From Saccharum officinarum (Eukaryota; Streptophyta; Magnoliopsida; Poales; Poaceae): a stretch of DNA of 64,000 bases. Shown piece after piece: positions 23,108 through 34,680 of this stretch. The stretch's first letter is position 1. Every line of letters begins with the position of its first letter. The notes under the pieces are model-generated. The model had not been told where the DNA came from, did not search any database, and saw only the letters and a program-made list of their open reading frames with translations. The stretch spans positions 20,003,511 through 20,067,510 of the forward strand of contig CM036159.1 of the NCBI GenBank assembly GCA_020631735.1, written 5' to 3'. Made by a program: the position numbers and the translations under genes.

Positions 23108-23375
23108 TTACTACCTCCGTTTTGTCTTACAAGGCGTAACTTAACATGACAATGTCTTCTAAATTACACATTGACTAGTATTTGTTTATTTTATATTATA
23201 TTGTTTATGCTTAAATGTATGGCAAATGAATAGTACATTACATTTAATTGCAAATCTAGCAGTATCAAGTTTATATATGATAGTTAAAAATTATTAGCGA
23301 AATTATTAATCAAAGATTTTAAAATTTGAATCTTAGATACACATGTGCGTCTTGGAAAAGGACATGGAGGGACTA
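23108..23375. mobile_element. Stowaway-like MITE, worn
   Basis: The left end CTACCTCCGTTTTGTCTTAC and the right end (minus strand GTCCCTCCATGTCCTTTTCC) are imperfect inverted repeats of the CTCCCTCCGT type found in Tc1/mariner-derived Stowaway MITEs. The core is AT-rich with no coding frame. Confidence 0.5.
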
Positions 23376-23512
23376 TCACCCAAGTTGTACACTGGTGCTG
23401 CTATTTACTCATCTCCAAAATAAATTATCCTAGAATCATCCAGAATCTAATCATTTTAAGCTTTACCAATTTTATTAGAAAGAGTAATAGCATCCATCGT
23501 TTCAAACAAGTA

Positions 23513-23671
23513 CTCCCTCTGTCCCGTTTTGTCCATCGTTTTGGCATGGCCGTACATAGTCTGCATTCATCGTCTCCTACTTGCACCTAGACGGAAGCAG
23601 GGTCAGGTCCGAAGCATCCTACATGTATCAGCTTCAATGTCACAGCGACAATAAATAAGAGACAGAGGGAG
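23513..23671. mobile_element. Stowaway MITE, 159 bp
   Basis: Terminal inverted repeats CTCCCTCTGTCC / GACAGAGGGAG are flanked by TA on both sides (23511-23512 and 23672-23673), which is the Stowaway target duplication. Confidence 0.75.
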
Positions 23672-25455
23672 TATACTATAATTATAAAAATATATTTTCT
23701 GATGTACGGTGATTCTAATTTAGTCTTATAAATATTGATGCTCTTTTCTGTACAGTCGATCAAACTTCGAATGATTTGATTAGTATAGACAGACAGATGC
23801 ATCTTTTGTTACGTTTTGACACAAATTGGCACGAGCGTTGCCTTTTGTTAAGAAGTGCAAGATCAAGTTTAGAAGCCCATTTCTCCAAAACCAGCAGATG
23901 TACGCTTTCCGTAGCGAGACTATAGGAAAAAAACTGAAGGAAGGCAAATGGACGAAACGGGACTGGCACATGTTTTTCACTCGCAGCGAGAGCGACGGCC
24001 GTACGCAGCGGCAGGTGTCAGATCAGATCAACTCAGCAGCAAGTGGTCGTCGTCCATGATGTGTGTTGGTTGAGGAAACGTGACGAGCCCATCAGGAAAG
24101 GAGACCTTTCCCGGATCCAGCCCGCCCACGGACTCACGGTGATGTAGTACTACGTACTAGCCTCATCGGATCTACGAGCCATTATTATTTTCTCGTCTTA
24201 GCAGCCATTGTTATTCTATTCTTGCAAGGAATCTCAATTGGACAACTTGGACAATTTGATCAACCATCATGCATGATTTTTGAATGATAATTGACTACTT
24301 GTACAATAGCATGCCACTATATATTGGAGATTACTACTAAAACACAAGTTGACGATCTCTTAGCATTATTACAAGGAAACAAAACTAATTTCGGTACAAA
24401 ACCGATGGAGAAATACTAACTTCTGACATGAAAATTGAAAAAAAGAATGGGATCCCACAAATTGAAATCAATAATTTAGAAACTGCTCCCTACTTTTCAA
24501 TTCCTCTCAATTTCTGATAACCAAATAGTGCCTAACGGGAAATAACCAACCGACCAAATTGCTGTTGGTCCACCGTCAAAAGTTCCATGGTACTTACCGA
24601 CAGAGAAATTGGTGTTAATTAGATTTAGGTTTTTACTCCTGTCGCACGATTATGCTTCTACCGTAAAAAGAACCCATTATTACCTTGTGAGTACAGTACC
24701 ATAAAAAAAGATCAATTGCCCACATCGTTGCTTGGTACAGTAACATCAAAAAGGGTGGTGCTTTATTTCTCTCTTTCCATGTACCGTCAGACAATCTGTT
24801 GACTGATAGGAAAATTAGAACATACAAATTAGTATTTTTTTCTCTGAAAGATCCAGATTGATTACCAGCATACATTAGTAAGTAGAGAATTTTTAGAAGA
24901 AAAAAGAATTATATTAAAATATAGCTGAGTACATCATCATATTACAAGCACTCTGGGTTACAATAAGTATACCCAAAAACTGTTTTCTTCATCTACGTTG
25001 AACCCACGCTTTATATATAGCTCTAAATCTCAATCCTAAACATGTATGACGATTCGTATGGATGACCGCATAGGCAAACACTCAGTTAAAGGTGTGAGAA
25101 CAGATGCTTAACGAACGACGACCAACATTCCTGCAGTAGGAGTCGAGAAACTTATTCTTTATTTAAGAAAAACTGATCTGAATCTTTTCAACTTAATACC
25201 AATAATTGGCTTGAGGGACAGACTTATTCTCACTAGACATTGACAAGCGCTAGATGTGCCAGCACAAAATAGTTTCAGATAATTCATTTGTTCGTAAAAT
25301 ACTTCAGTTCATTTAACACATCATAATTAAGGCTAGATTCAGATGGTTAAAAAAAGGCTAGATTCAGATGACATCTCAAGCATATAACAACTAATGGATT
25401 TCTAAATGGAATCCACACTTGATGTTAGAATGGGATCAGGTAGATCTATCATGCA
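23672..25455. other. Unassigned intergenic DNA
   Basis: I see no gene, RNA or complete element. Short A-rich stretches near 24890-24920 could be worn retroposon tails but cannot be assigned. Confidence 0.5.
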
Positions 25456-25600
25456 GTCCCTCCGTTCCAAATTATAAGTCGCTTTGACTTTTTTGATTCA
25501 TCCATTTTACTATGTATCTAGACATATTATTATATATAGGTGCATAACAAAATAGATATATCAAAAAAGTCAAAATGATTATAATTTAAAACAGAGGGAG
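25456..25600. mobile_element. Stowaway MITE, about 145 bp
   Basis: The left end TCCCTCCGTTCCAAATTATAAG and the right end (minus strand CTCCCTCTGTTTTAAATTATAA) pair along about 40 bp, including GACTTTTTTGA, giving an almost full-length hairpin. TA follows the right end. Confidence 0.8.
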
Positions 25601-26761
25601 TATATATTATACAAATATGATATCTGCATGTTCAACCTGAATAATACAACTAGTGCAACAAACATGGATATCGAGAAGAAAAGAAACTATTTTTCTTGTT
25701 GAGTTAATAGCAGTGAAATGCTTCGCCCATCCGTTGACTTCCTGAAAAATTAAGAAAACAAAGATTAAGCGCAAGGTTGCATTTAAAAAGACAGCTGCAA
25801 CAACGCATGTGTAGTACGAAATGGTTAAACTGAGTGGATATAAGACGAAAGAGTGCATGTGAAATAGCGAATTCTATATTTCCATAACCACAACAGAGAT
25901 GCACTGTGTTCCGATCAAAAAAAAAAGAGAGATGCACTGTGTTGTTAGTTTTAGTCGAACAGTATCGGTCCCCTTTCGTTGTCGATTTGCATTTCTTTAT
26001 GGCGATTTTGTAAGCAGCACGCGACGCACGACTCCGACGACTCGACAAGGGGGCCGGGGTTAGCTCTCAATCTTTTCCTTGGTGTCCTGCCCACCTCTCT
26101 ATTATTATGGTCCCGGCCGGCCGCCCTCTGCATCGATCACGTATGCACATCAATTGATTGATCAATATACATGTATCACGGTGATGATGGCTGTCTGGCA
26201 GATATTTCATAGGTCCACACATGCATGATGCATGCATCCCACGCCCTGGCTAAGCTAACTTGCATGATGCATGATGATGCTGCATGCGTGGCATAAGTTA
26301 ACTTGCTACCTGAGCTGCTGGGAATGTCTGGTTGACTTTCTTTTATAGTGGAACCCGCATTCAGATGCATGGTTTTTTTTAAAAAAAAGGAATATATTAA
26401 TATTCCAGCTTCTGCATCGATCAATGCATATGGTTGTTCCTTATTACACATGGTACATTCAGATGCATGGTTGCTCGTTTTTTTTATTTCGAGATGTAAC
26501 GGTGTCGTTCTTTTAGCAGAAGGTGATGTGTCCATCAACATCAAGACGTTTGTCGTAACTTCATTAATCTTGAGATTAGACTACAGAGATAGGGTGTTTG
26601 TGTGTATTCATTGGCTGAGTGTGTTTATGTATGAGTGTCTATGGCATCTACTGTGATTTGCAAAAAATAAATATTAACTTACTAGCTTATATGTTGCCAT
26701 GTCATTAAGAGATAACATATACGTGATACATGTATTGATGATGACATATTCTGGATAAGTC
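25601..26761. other. Unassigned intergenic DNA with a CATGCATG-rich patch
   Basis: No gene is recognised. At about 26210-26290 the strings CATGATGCATGCATCC and GCATGATGCATGATGATGC repeat, giving several CATGCA (RY-type) hexamers; these may be chance repeats. Poly-T and poly-A tracts near 26370-26390 and 26478-26486 suggest worn retroposon tails. Confidence 0.45.
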
Positions 26762-27005
26762 TACTTCCTCCGTCCCAGAATAGATGACATTATGGGATAC
26801 ATGTTGGTCAAACTTTTTCAACTTTGACTACATTTGTAGAAAATGCGTGTAACATTTATATCTCCAAATAAATTTATTATGATAGTATATTCAACGATCT
26901 ATTTAATGATACTAATTATGTATTATAAATATTAATATTCTTTTATATATAATTGATCAAAGTTTTAAAAAGTTAACTTCTCGGGAAGCGAAAATGACTT
27001 CTACT
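26762..27005. mobile_element. Stowaway-like MITE, right end lost
   Basis: It starts TACTTCCTCCGTCCCAGAAT and contains GTCAAACTTTTTCAACTTTGAC and TTGATCAAAGTTTTAAAAAGTTAAC, the inverted core seen in CTCCGTCCC-type MITEs. The expected GGGACGGAGG right end is missing. Confidence 0.55.
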
Positions 27006-28211
27006 ACCTCTTAACATTTTATCATGGGTATCACATCCATCCTCGTCCTCAGTCACGACCACGCCTAGATCTAGGTAGTGTGCTTGATGGGCGATAGGTC
27101 AGAAAGGTGGCCGTCCATGTGCTTCCAACAGTACCCTATAGGTTCTTACGCACACAAACATTTTATCTGTGTCATCCAGAGAAAAATAAACGCGGCAAAC
27201 CTTCTTAATTAACTTGTGGACCCTTTTGTTGGTTGGCCTCGCAGAAGTTGTTCACGAGCTTGAAATTTAGGGAGCTAGGAGTACTGCCAAACAAAATAAA
27301 TTCGTACTCTATGAATCATGACAGATGACACGTCCTTTTTTCTTAGCACATGGACACATGGTACATGCATCGTTCCATCAATTCCGTTTTACGTCCCACC
27401 GATTGGTGGGCGTCGTTTTACGTCCTCGAGCACACCAGTCTCACTATGCTAATGCAATAACCACTATAATGTTGGGTATGTTTGATTCAGTTGTGAGCTG
27501 TGAAAACGTAGTTGTATGATTAAAACTACTATAAAACTTACTCTCTTTATCTCCCTTCAAACAGCGGGAAACAAATCTATTTATTTCCACCTATCTGGAA
27601 AAAGTAAAAAATAAAGCCTAAGGTGCTGTTAAAATTGTACTGTGCGAAAACAGTTGCTTCTGAAAAAGCAACTTATGATTCTATCTGTTTGATCGATGTT
27701 CTGCTTTTTAACAAAAACACTTCTCAGAAACTAAATCAAAGGCAGCTTAAGTAGCTTGGACAGGTTGATGATTTGAAAACTAACAAGAGTGAAAGACAGC
27801 TTCATCGAGGAACGACAAGGAATTCCATTAATAACCGACGGTTTTGATTCTTGAGGCTGGCTGTTCACGGATTAGCTGTACCCACGGTTTTTTTCCTGGG
27901 ATCAATATCAGCAGTGCAATTCATCCAACGATAAACCAAATTCCAACTATTTAACCAACTATCTTACTTACAAACAAGCAGGTTCACAAATGACATGTAA
28001 TACTTTCACCAGCCAATTATCATCCGGTACGACTTTTGTTCTCAACAACGATGCCATTTGGCAATTATTATCTACATATACATACATACATCTATATTCA
28101 TTAGACCAAAGTCTGTACTTATACTTACAACAATCCAGATTGTACAATATACACATCAAACAATAACCATCATCAAGCAGCAATGTCTTAACATATGCCA
28201 TTGATCTGAAT
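27006..28211. other. Intergenic DNA and probable 3' UTR of the F-box gene
   Basis: No coding region is recognised. The last 250 bp or so before 28211 should hold the minus-strand 3' UTR of the F-box/LysM gene. A few inverted GAAAAAGCAACTTAT-like strings around 27640-27740 may be a worn MITE. Confidence 0.4.
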
Positions 28212-31200
28212 CTACCGCCCTGCGCATTGCTGCTCCCACCTCAGGTCCTCGGAGTACTCCATCATGGCAGCCCTCGGATCACCTTCAGTAACAGATAAGT
28301 AGTACGCAGCAGTCCCATCGTCGACCTGCAGGCTCCGCCTCACCGACTCGAGAATCCTTTTGCTTCGCCTCTCTGCAGCAACAACGCTTGCCACGGATTC
28401 AGTTTTGCCACCTGGACGTCCCTCAGGGTAAAAGATTGCAACCTCTCTCTTGGCGTTATGGTCCATCTCGATGTAGCAGGTGCTGCCCATAAGGATTTCT
28501 GGGTTGCTGATCGGAATCAGAAGCCTCTCCCTTGAGTAGATGCCATGGTCACTCATCATGTTGTTGAATCGTTTGATATCTGTCACCTGCATGCAATTCC
28601 ACAAACATGAAATTGCATTCTCATGTCATGAAGAATAGAAAAGACGGCTAGCATTTGCCAAGCTCCTTTGCGGAGAGGGTCCTTTATAGTAGATGACCCG
28701 TTGGACAACCTTTGGTAGGGTAAATGGTTTTTATTGCAGTTTCATTAAGCATATATGATTATGCTGAGTAATCCTGCAGTAGTCACTAAATAAAATGTCC
28801 ATCCCTTCAATAGTGCAATGCATCCAATAAACATTTTATTTTCAGAAGGCAATCAAACCTACACAATCCTGGGCATAAGCATGTTGTAAGCAGTGAGACC
28901 ATGATAATTTAAACACCAGTAGTGGTTGAGCAAAAAGAGATATTTCAAGACTCATCTGCTTTTCGAACTTGATATGTATAATAATACATAAAGCTGATAA
29001 AAACTTATTGAAGCACTATATTAGGAACCTCTAGCCTCATCCAACACAAAACAGATACTAACAACAGGATGCCAGGTGTTAGGATCTGACCTGGCATCCT
29101 GTTCTTAGTCTGTATGAAGTCTGATATGTATGAACACAAAAAGCATTTGATAATAAGAACTTTTATCCAAAACTTAACATCTGTATGAAGTCTGATCCCT
29201 CAACAGCAAGGTCAGATGCAGCAAGCTAAGTAGATTCCTACCTGATGTGAGCCTAACCACCTTAAACTCCATTTGGATACATATTAACAAAAACAACAGG
29301 GATAACCAAAAATCCAGTTAAAAAACCAAAAATGATTCCTACCTGTTCTTTTAGAAACCAACTCCTGTACCTCATGTTCTGCGCCATGTGCTTCGTTTTT
29401 CTTTCATCTTATGTCATGTGCTTAACAAAGTAAGCACCATAATCCATACTACTTCCCTAATGTCTAATCAATTGTTAAATTAGAAGAAAAGTGATCTGGT
29501 GCTATGTAATGGCATCAAAGAATACTTGTTTTAGTTTACGAAACCCAAACAAAGTAATCCATAAACCTAGACCTACCTAACTAACAACCTAAAACCAATT
29601 TTCCTAAAAATCCTAAAAAAACCTGTTTTGTGAATACAATCAAACATACACATAATCAATGTGTCCAAACAACCACCTAAGTGACTACCAGAAACTCATG
29701 ACACTAGCTTCAAACACATCGTGACACAGTATAACAGCTATAAGTGTAGTTCTTAGTAGTTACAGCAGTTATGTCCAACCCACAGGCACAAAACTTTCTT
29801 AGGCTCCGTTCGGTTACAGCAGTATGACACGAGGAACCGTTCCGGCCGTGGAAAGCTTACGTAAATTGAGCAACGAATCCGGCCGGGAATTGTTCCTGGG
29901 GGTCATTCCCCAGGAACCGAACGGGGCCTAAATCTAAAAAAAATCCTATAGTTATTATTCAGAGTAATGACATTACATTGAGAGACTAAAAAACCACCAC
30001 CTTCAACATTATGAGTAATTGCAAGCACCCAGAAACCCAGCGGAGAGCACAAGACTCCTTACAGACACAGTGACCATACTCGACGCTGAATATTATATAG
30101 ATCCCTCTCTCTTCCCATCCCTGCTCACAACACCACTAACAATGACATAGCAAACTTCCCGTGCTCCAACCTCATTGCTTCATTCCTTCCAATGAATCAT
30201 GGCTATGTTTATCTACCACATAAAACTCCTGACCACTACTGCCATATCATCAAATCCCAATTGGAGCACCTCTTCATTTACTTCAAAGGACAAAAGTGCA
30301 GCATGAAAAACAATGTACTCTACACAAGTACTAAGCTACACTAGTGTGAAGGCATCAAAATGACAGATCTCAAACTACACAGATGCACTACCTTCGTTCC
30401 AAACTATAGTTAGCTTCAATCTCAGCCTTGTCCTAAGTCTCTAAACTTTGACCAAGTTTATAGAAGAATGCATCAACATCTATATAGTATCGAATTAGTT
30501 TCATTAAATTATCCATGAAATATGTGTTGAACTCTTCATGGTGCATTTATTTTAACTTGTGGATGTTAAGTTATTAACTAATTTTGACTCAAGACAGGGC
30601 TCAAATGAACTATAATTTGAAACAAAGGGAGTGTGTATTGGATTTATGAGATCTCTTGATTGATCATAAGTTGGTGGATGTTCTTACATGCTTTGCGGGT
30701 ACCTCTGAATTATTAACAGTTTGTTCATTTCCTTATAGGATACTTGTTCAACAACCACTGATGACCAACTGGTGATTAATTTTGAGTTTTTTGACTAGCT
30801 CCATCTTCCTATGATGACAAGAACGAGCCTCACATCCCTGATGTGGAAATACCCCATATTATCTACTCCTATTTCCATATACTCTCTAAGGTTCAGTCTG
30901 AATTAATGCTGCGACGGAGTACATACAAGCGATCAAATCTTAATGCATATGATCTGCTGCCACAGAATATTTAGGGGCGATCAAAATCAGATTCATGTGA
31001 GGATTATAGGCGCTTCGACAAGTTGGATATCACCACAGCAAAGTATCGTTGGAACATAGAGCGCGCACAACACGCACCTGCACGGAGTACTTGAGAGCGA
31101 CGCCGGGGACGGTATCCCCGCGGAGGACGGCATGCGACAGCGCGAATCTCCCGAGGGAGGCGGCCCGCCAGAAGGCCCCCGTCGCCGGCTCGCCGACGAC

Positions 31201-31461
31201 GCGCCGCACGCCCCAGGGCGCACAGAAGGCGGCCTCGAGCACGGCGCGGTCGGAGGCAACCGCGCGCCACGCGCGGCAGACGCAGGCGGACCGCGCGAGG
31301 TCGATCGGCGGCAGCCTCTGCAGCACGGCGCGGAGCAGGTCCGCCGGGAGGCGCGCGTCCATCGCGCCCGCGGCCGGATCGGGCTCGGGGCTCGGCTGAT
31401 CGGCAGGGGAGGAGGCGTCGGGACCCCCGCCTGCGCCGTCGTCTACGGCGCGCGAGTCCAT
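28212..31461 (-). CDS. F-box protein with a LysM domain (At1g55000-like)
   Basis: There are two exons: 31461-31078 and 28586-28212 (minus). The GT donor is at 31077 and the AG acceptor at 28588-28587. The phase-0 junction gives a 252-residue protein. Residues about 36-80 (LPADLLRAVLQRLPPIDLAR, then ACVCRAWRAVA) form an F-box, which binds SKP1 in SCF ubiquitin ligases. Residues about 107-155 (LRGDTVPGVALKYSVQVTDI, then NN, then YSRERLLIPI) form a LysM domain split by the intron. A short helical C-terminus with RRSKRILESVRRSLQVDDGT follows. The plant family represented by Arabidopsis At1g55000 has this architecture at similar length. There is no signal peptide, so an intracellular role is likely and the substrate is unknown. 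The 2.49-kb intron holds two MITEs. Confidence 0.92.
29800..29931. mobile_element. Short MITE in the F-box gene intron
   Basis: Terminal inverted repeats TAGGCTCCGTTCGGTT and AACCGAACGGGGCCTA enclose about 130 bp. The inside is also partly palindromic (GAGGAACCGTTCC against GGAATTGTTCCTG). Confidence 0.75.
30388..30632. mobile_element. Stowaway-like MITE in the F-box gene intron
   Basis: The left end CTACCTTCGTTCCAAACTATAG and the right end CTATAATTTGAAACAAAGGGAG are inverted repeats of the CTCCCTCCGTTCC type, about 245 bp apart. Confidence 0.7.
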
Positions 31462-31899
31462 GGCTTTGAGAGACTCGTGCTGTGGCTGGCGTTGGGGCCG
31501 CGTGGGTGGAGTCGGGTGACGAAATGGGAGGTCGGAGGCGGACTCGAGCGAGCGGTGTGGGAGAGCTGCCTAGCCAGTAGCCACTGCGTGGTGTCGCGGG
31601 CTCGGCTCCTCCTCTTCCTCCTCGCAGTTGGGTTTGGGCTCATTTGCTCCATCCAAATTTTAAGTGGGCACATTCCACATGGGCTCATTTGCTCCATCCA
31701 AATTCCACATGGGCCTGGCCATCTTCACCCTTCACCACCGAAGCTTCTAGGAACTCACCCGACCGGGCACCGGCCGGCCGCAATCCGACGAGAGAAGGAA
31801 GAGTTACGAATCCGGATAGAGCGCCGCCCCCACCCCGCCGCGCCGGCCCCGCTTGCCGCCGCCCCGAACAGAGAGAGGCGAGGAAAGAAGGAAGGAAGC
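31462..31899. promoter_or_regulatory. Divergent promoter between the F-box/LysM and NAA20 genes
   Basis: The start codons are 438 bp apart, facing away from each other. The interval has four TGGGC(C/T) strings (about 31635, 31680, 31709 and nearby), which match the site II/TCP-type element common in plant housekeeping promoters. Two of them lie in a 45-bp imperfect duplication (GGGCTCATTTGCTCCATCC at 31636 and 31681). No clear TATA box was seen. The interval also holds the 5' UTRs. Confidence 0.6.
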
Positions 31900-34062
31900 A
31901 TGACGACGATCCGCCGGTTCTGCTGCGACGACCTCCTCCGCTTCGCTTCCGTGAACCTGGACCACCTCACCGAGACGGTGCGCCACCGACGCCTCTCTCC
32001 TCTCTTTCCATTGTTCGAGCGCATCTCCTCTCTGATCTCACGATTGGGTCGCCGCAGTTCAACATGTCGTTCTACATGACGTACCTGGCGCGCTGGCCCG
32101 ACTACTTCCACGCCGCCGTCAACCCTGGCGGCCGCGTCATGGGTTACAGTATGTCTCTCATACCCTTGCATCTTGCTTGTGTGGGCGTCTCGCCCTCTCA
32201 TATATTCGCGGCTAGTTGTGTGCTGCTAGTGCGTCTGCATCTTTGCTTGGCAAATTGAAGTTAGCTGAACATGTAGAGTGCAAACCCAGGATGCTAGTTT
32301 GAGTGTTCAGACATGAGTGGTGTAAAGGCACTGGATTATCTTCTTCTGCAATGTTTTTTATGCATTACGCAATTAGTCATATGTAGATTCTGCCTGGTGC
32401 AAGCCATGGTTTGTGGCTTTGTGTTCTCCAAGTTGGCATTGTTTTAGGAGTGCAAAGTGCAGTTGTAAGATACTGGGATTTGCGATGTTGGTTCATAAAA
32501 GGAGTGTGAAATCTGAAATGGCTGGGGAAGGTAGCAATAGGATGACTGGTTAACTCACTATTGCCTCTGTTGGTTTTGATCTTGAATGGCGCATCAAAAT
32601 TACTAAATTAGATGTTTATCTTATCCCCTTCTGAAGCATAGAATTCAATATTATTCCGCATGTTCCATTTCTTTCTTTCGCCTTTGTTTAGTTTAGGGGA
32701 AGTAATCTAGAAATCTTTTGCAGTCATGGGTAAAGTTGAAGGGCAAGGTGAATCTTGGCATGGACACGTCACAGCAGTGTCTGTTGCCTCTGAATTTCGG
32801 AGACAGAAGTTAGCCAAGAAGCTTATGAACTTATTGGAGGAAATCAGCGATAAGATGTAAGTAGCATCTTTTTGTTTCTCCTTCTGATTTAGTCCCTATG
32901 ATTTCTTTTTTCCCCTTTATTATGGATACAGGGTTCTTGTGCTATTATTGGATCTTCACAATGTATGATTGTTGTAATCTTTATTGTTGTTTGCTGAGTT
33001 TATAGTTCATGACATGCCAATAGTTCATATAATCTGTTCTTCCCTCCAGATATTTCATATTCTTTTCCTATCTTAATGCTCTGGCAGTCTTAAGGTAAAA
33101 TCCCATTGTCTTGAATTCACACTTTATCCATCAGAAAATTAATTATGGTTCATGCTTCTATTTCTTGGTTCCAGATTTTGCTAACTAGATCAAGGAACAT
33201 TTCTCCCCTTATCCAACTTATTTCAAGCTATGCGTGTGTGAGGGCTGATCGGTAGTTACTAGTTACGAACAGGGTGTCATTCCTCGCAGGGCATATAGAG
33301 TGGAATAAGAGCATAGTACCCTCCCATTCTCACGTTTGCATTGAAGGGGATAACTGAATTCATGACATATCATCCCCTCTGTGCCCTAGTCTGGTTACAT
33401 TTTTCCCCACATAAGCTACCCTGTTTACTTGTCACCCTGATAATAGGCACTGAATATCTGCTATGTTCAACCCACTTACCCACATTAGTGTTATGATGTT
33501 GGATAGATGTGATGTTCTTGAAGTCATACGTATTATCAGTTGCATTACTTCACATACTATTATAACCAAGTTTTCCTATTCAGGGATAAGGCCTACTTTG
33601 TGGATCTCTTTGTAAGAGCATCTAACATGCCAGCGATAAGGATGTACGAAAAGGTAATTGTGTGTATAAATTTCAGGATCTGCCAATACTCCCATTCTGC
33701 TGCTCCGAACAGCACTTTTTAATATTCATCAATGTCAACCAGTGTAACCAAGTCTTTGATTAAACATTAATTTAGTGAGTGAACTTGCCTAATTATACTC
33801 CTTTTATTTTCCATAGCTTGGTTATGTGGTTTATCGAAGGGTGCTCCGGTACTACTCAGGGGAAGAAGATGGCCTTGGTAAGCATTTGCAGTGCCAAATC
33901 TCAAGGCATACATATTCCAAATTTGTTGCTTATTATGGTGCACTTATGCCTCTATATGTTTTTGCTCCAGATATGAGAAAAGCATTATCACAAGATGTTG
34001 AGAAGAAGTCCATCATACCACTCAAGAGGCCAATTACGCCCGATGAACTTGAATATGATTGA
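31900..34062 (+). CDS. NAA20: N-alpha-acetyltransferase 20, NatB catalytic subunit
   Basis: Six exons are resolved, with GT-AG introns: 31900-31977, 32058-32148, 32724-32856, 33584-33653, 33817-33877 and 33971-34062. They encode 174 residues, the usual plant NAA20 length. NatB acetylates the N-terminal Met of nascent proteins starting Met-Asp/Glu/Asn/Gln, working with NAA25 at the ribosome. The N-terminus MTTIRRFCCDDLLRF and NLDHLTETFNMSFYMTYLAR carry the family signature. The GNAT acetyl-CoA motif R-R-Q-K-L-A is at residues 82-87 and VRASNMPAIRMYEKLGYVVY lies at about 111-130. The PLKRPITPDELEYD tail is near-invariant in plants. The ATG at 31900 follows GGAAGC and gives the complete conserved start. 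No damage is seen. Confidence 0.96.
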
Positions 34063-34680
34063 TGTTAAAACTTTACTACCTAGTGCTTACGTTGAAAGCT
34101 CCGGTGTGGAATTTGACAGGCTTTGAATATCTGGTAGTGTCATTAGTTGTCAGTGTATTGTTCTCCTTTTCGTACCTGTTAGGGGACAGGTTTTCGAGGT
34201 GAATTCTGCAGTTTTTATATTTGAGAATAGCAAGAACTATGTCTTGGCATGGAATCAAATTTCTTTGTTCTGAGGTCGCACCCATTTTTATCCTGTGATG
34301 CTATTTGATGTGTGATGTGTTTTTATACAGCTTGCACAGTGGAAGTTACATTTGACCCAAGCTAAGCGGTGATAGGCGAGTTTAACCTGGCATCGCAATT
34401 AGTAGCAATTCAGTGCCCGAGATACTGAATGGCACGGTGAGCTTGTCAATCAAATGATATCATAATGTTAATGGATTCACCTTAATCCACATGTGTTGTT
34501 GGATTGGAGTGTAACTTAATTCATCCTAACACATGTGGATTGATTTGAATCTGACTACATTCAAAAAGTTCTTACCCTTTTCACATATGTTGTGGGCGAG
34601 ACCATGTTTAAAGTCACCTCATTGCAAAATCACTACTCTGGACAATGGTTGTAAAGTAACATAAATACTTCCTGTAGGGT
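34063..34680. other. 3' flank of NAA20 with a small inverted repeat
   Basis: It includes the likely 3' UTR. AATCCACATGTGTT (34484-34497) and AACACATGTGGATT (34528-34541) form a 14-bp perfect inverted repeat with a 30-bp loop. Similar AATCCACATGTGTTGGAG strings recur at 45298-45340, so this is a dispersed short repeat. Confidence 0.5.

Noticed and set aside
26210..26290. Cluster of CATGCA (RY-type) hexamers
   Set aside because: No gene nearby in a suitable position; CATG-rich tandem-like repeats arise easily.
31049..32258. Plus- and minus-strand frames of up to 315 codons across the F-box exon 1 and NAA20 exons 1-2
   Set aside because: They are shadows of GC-rich coding exons and the divergent promoter; real exons with splice sites explain the region.
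33826..34062. Continuous plus-strand frame of 78 codons ending at the NAA20 stop
   Set aside because: It reads through the last NAA20 intron; the spliced form matches the conserved LDMRKAL junction and the family length.
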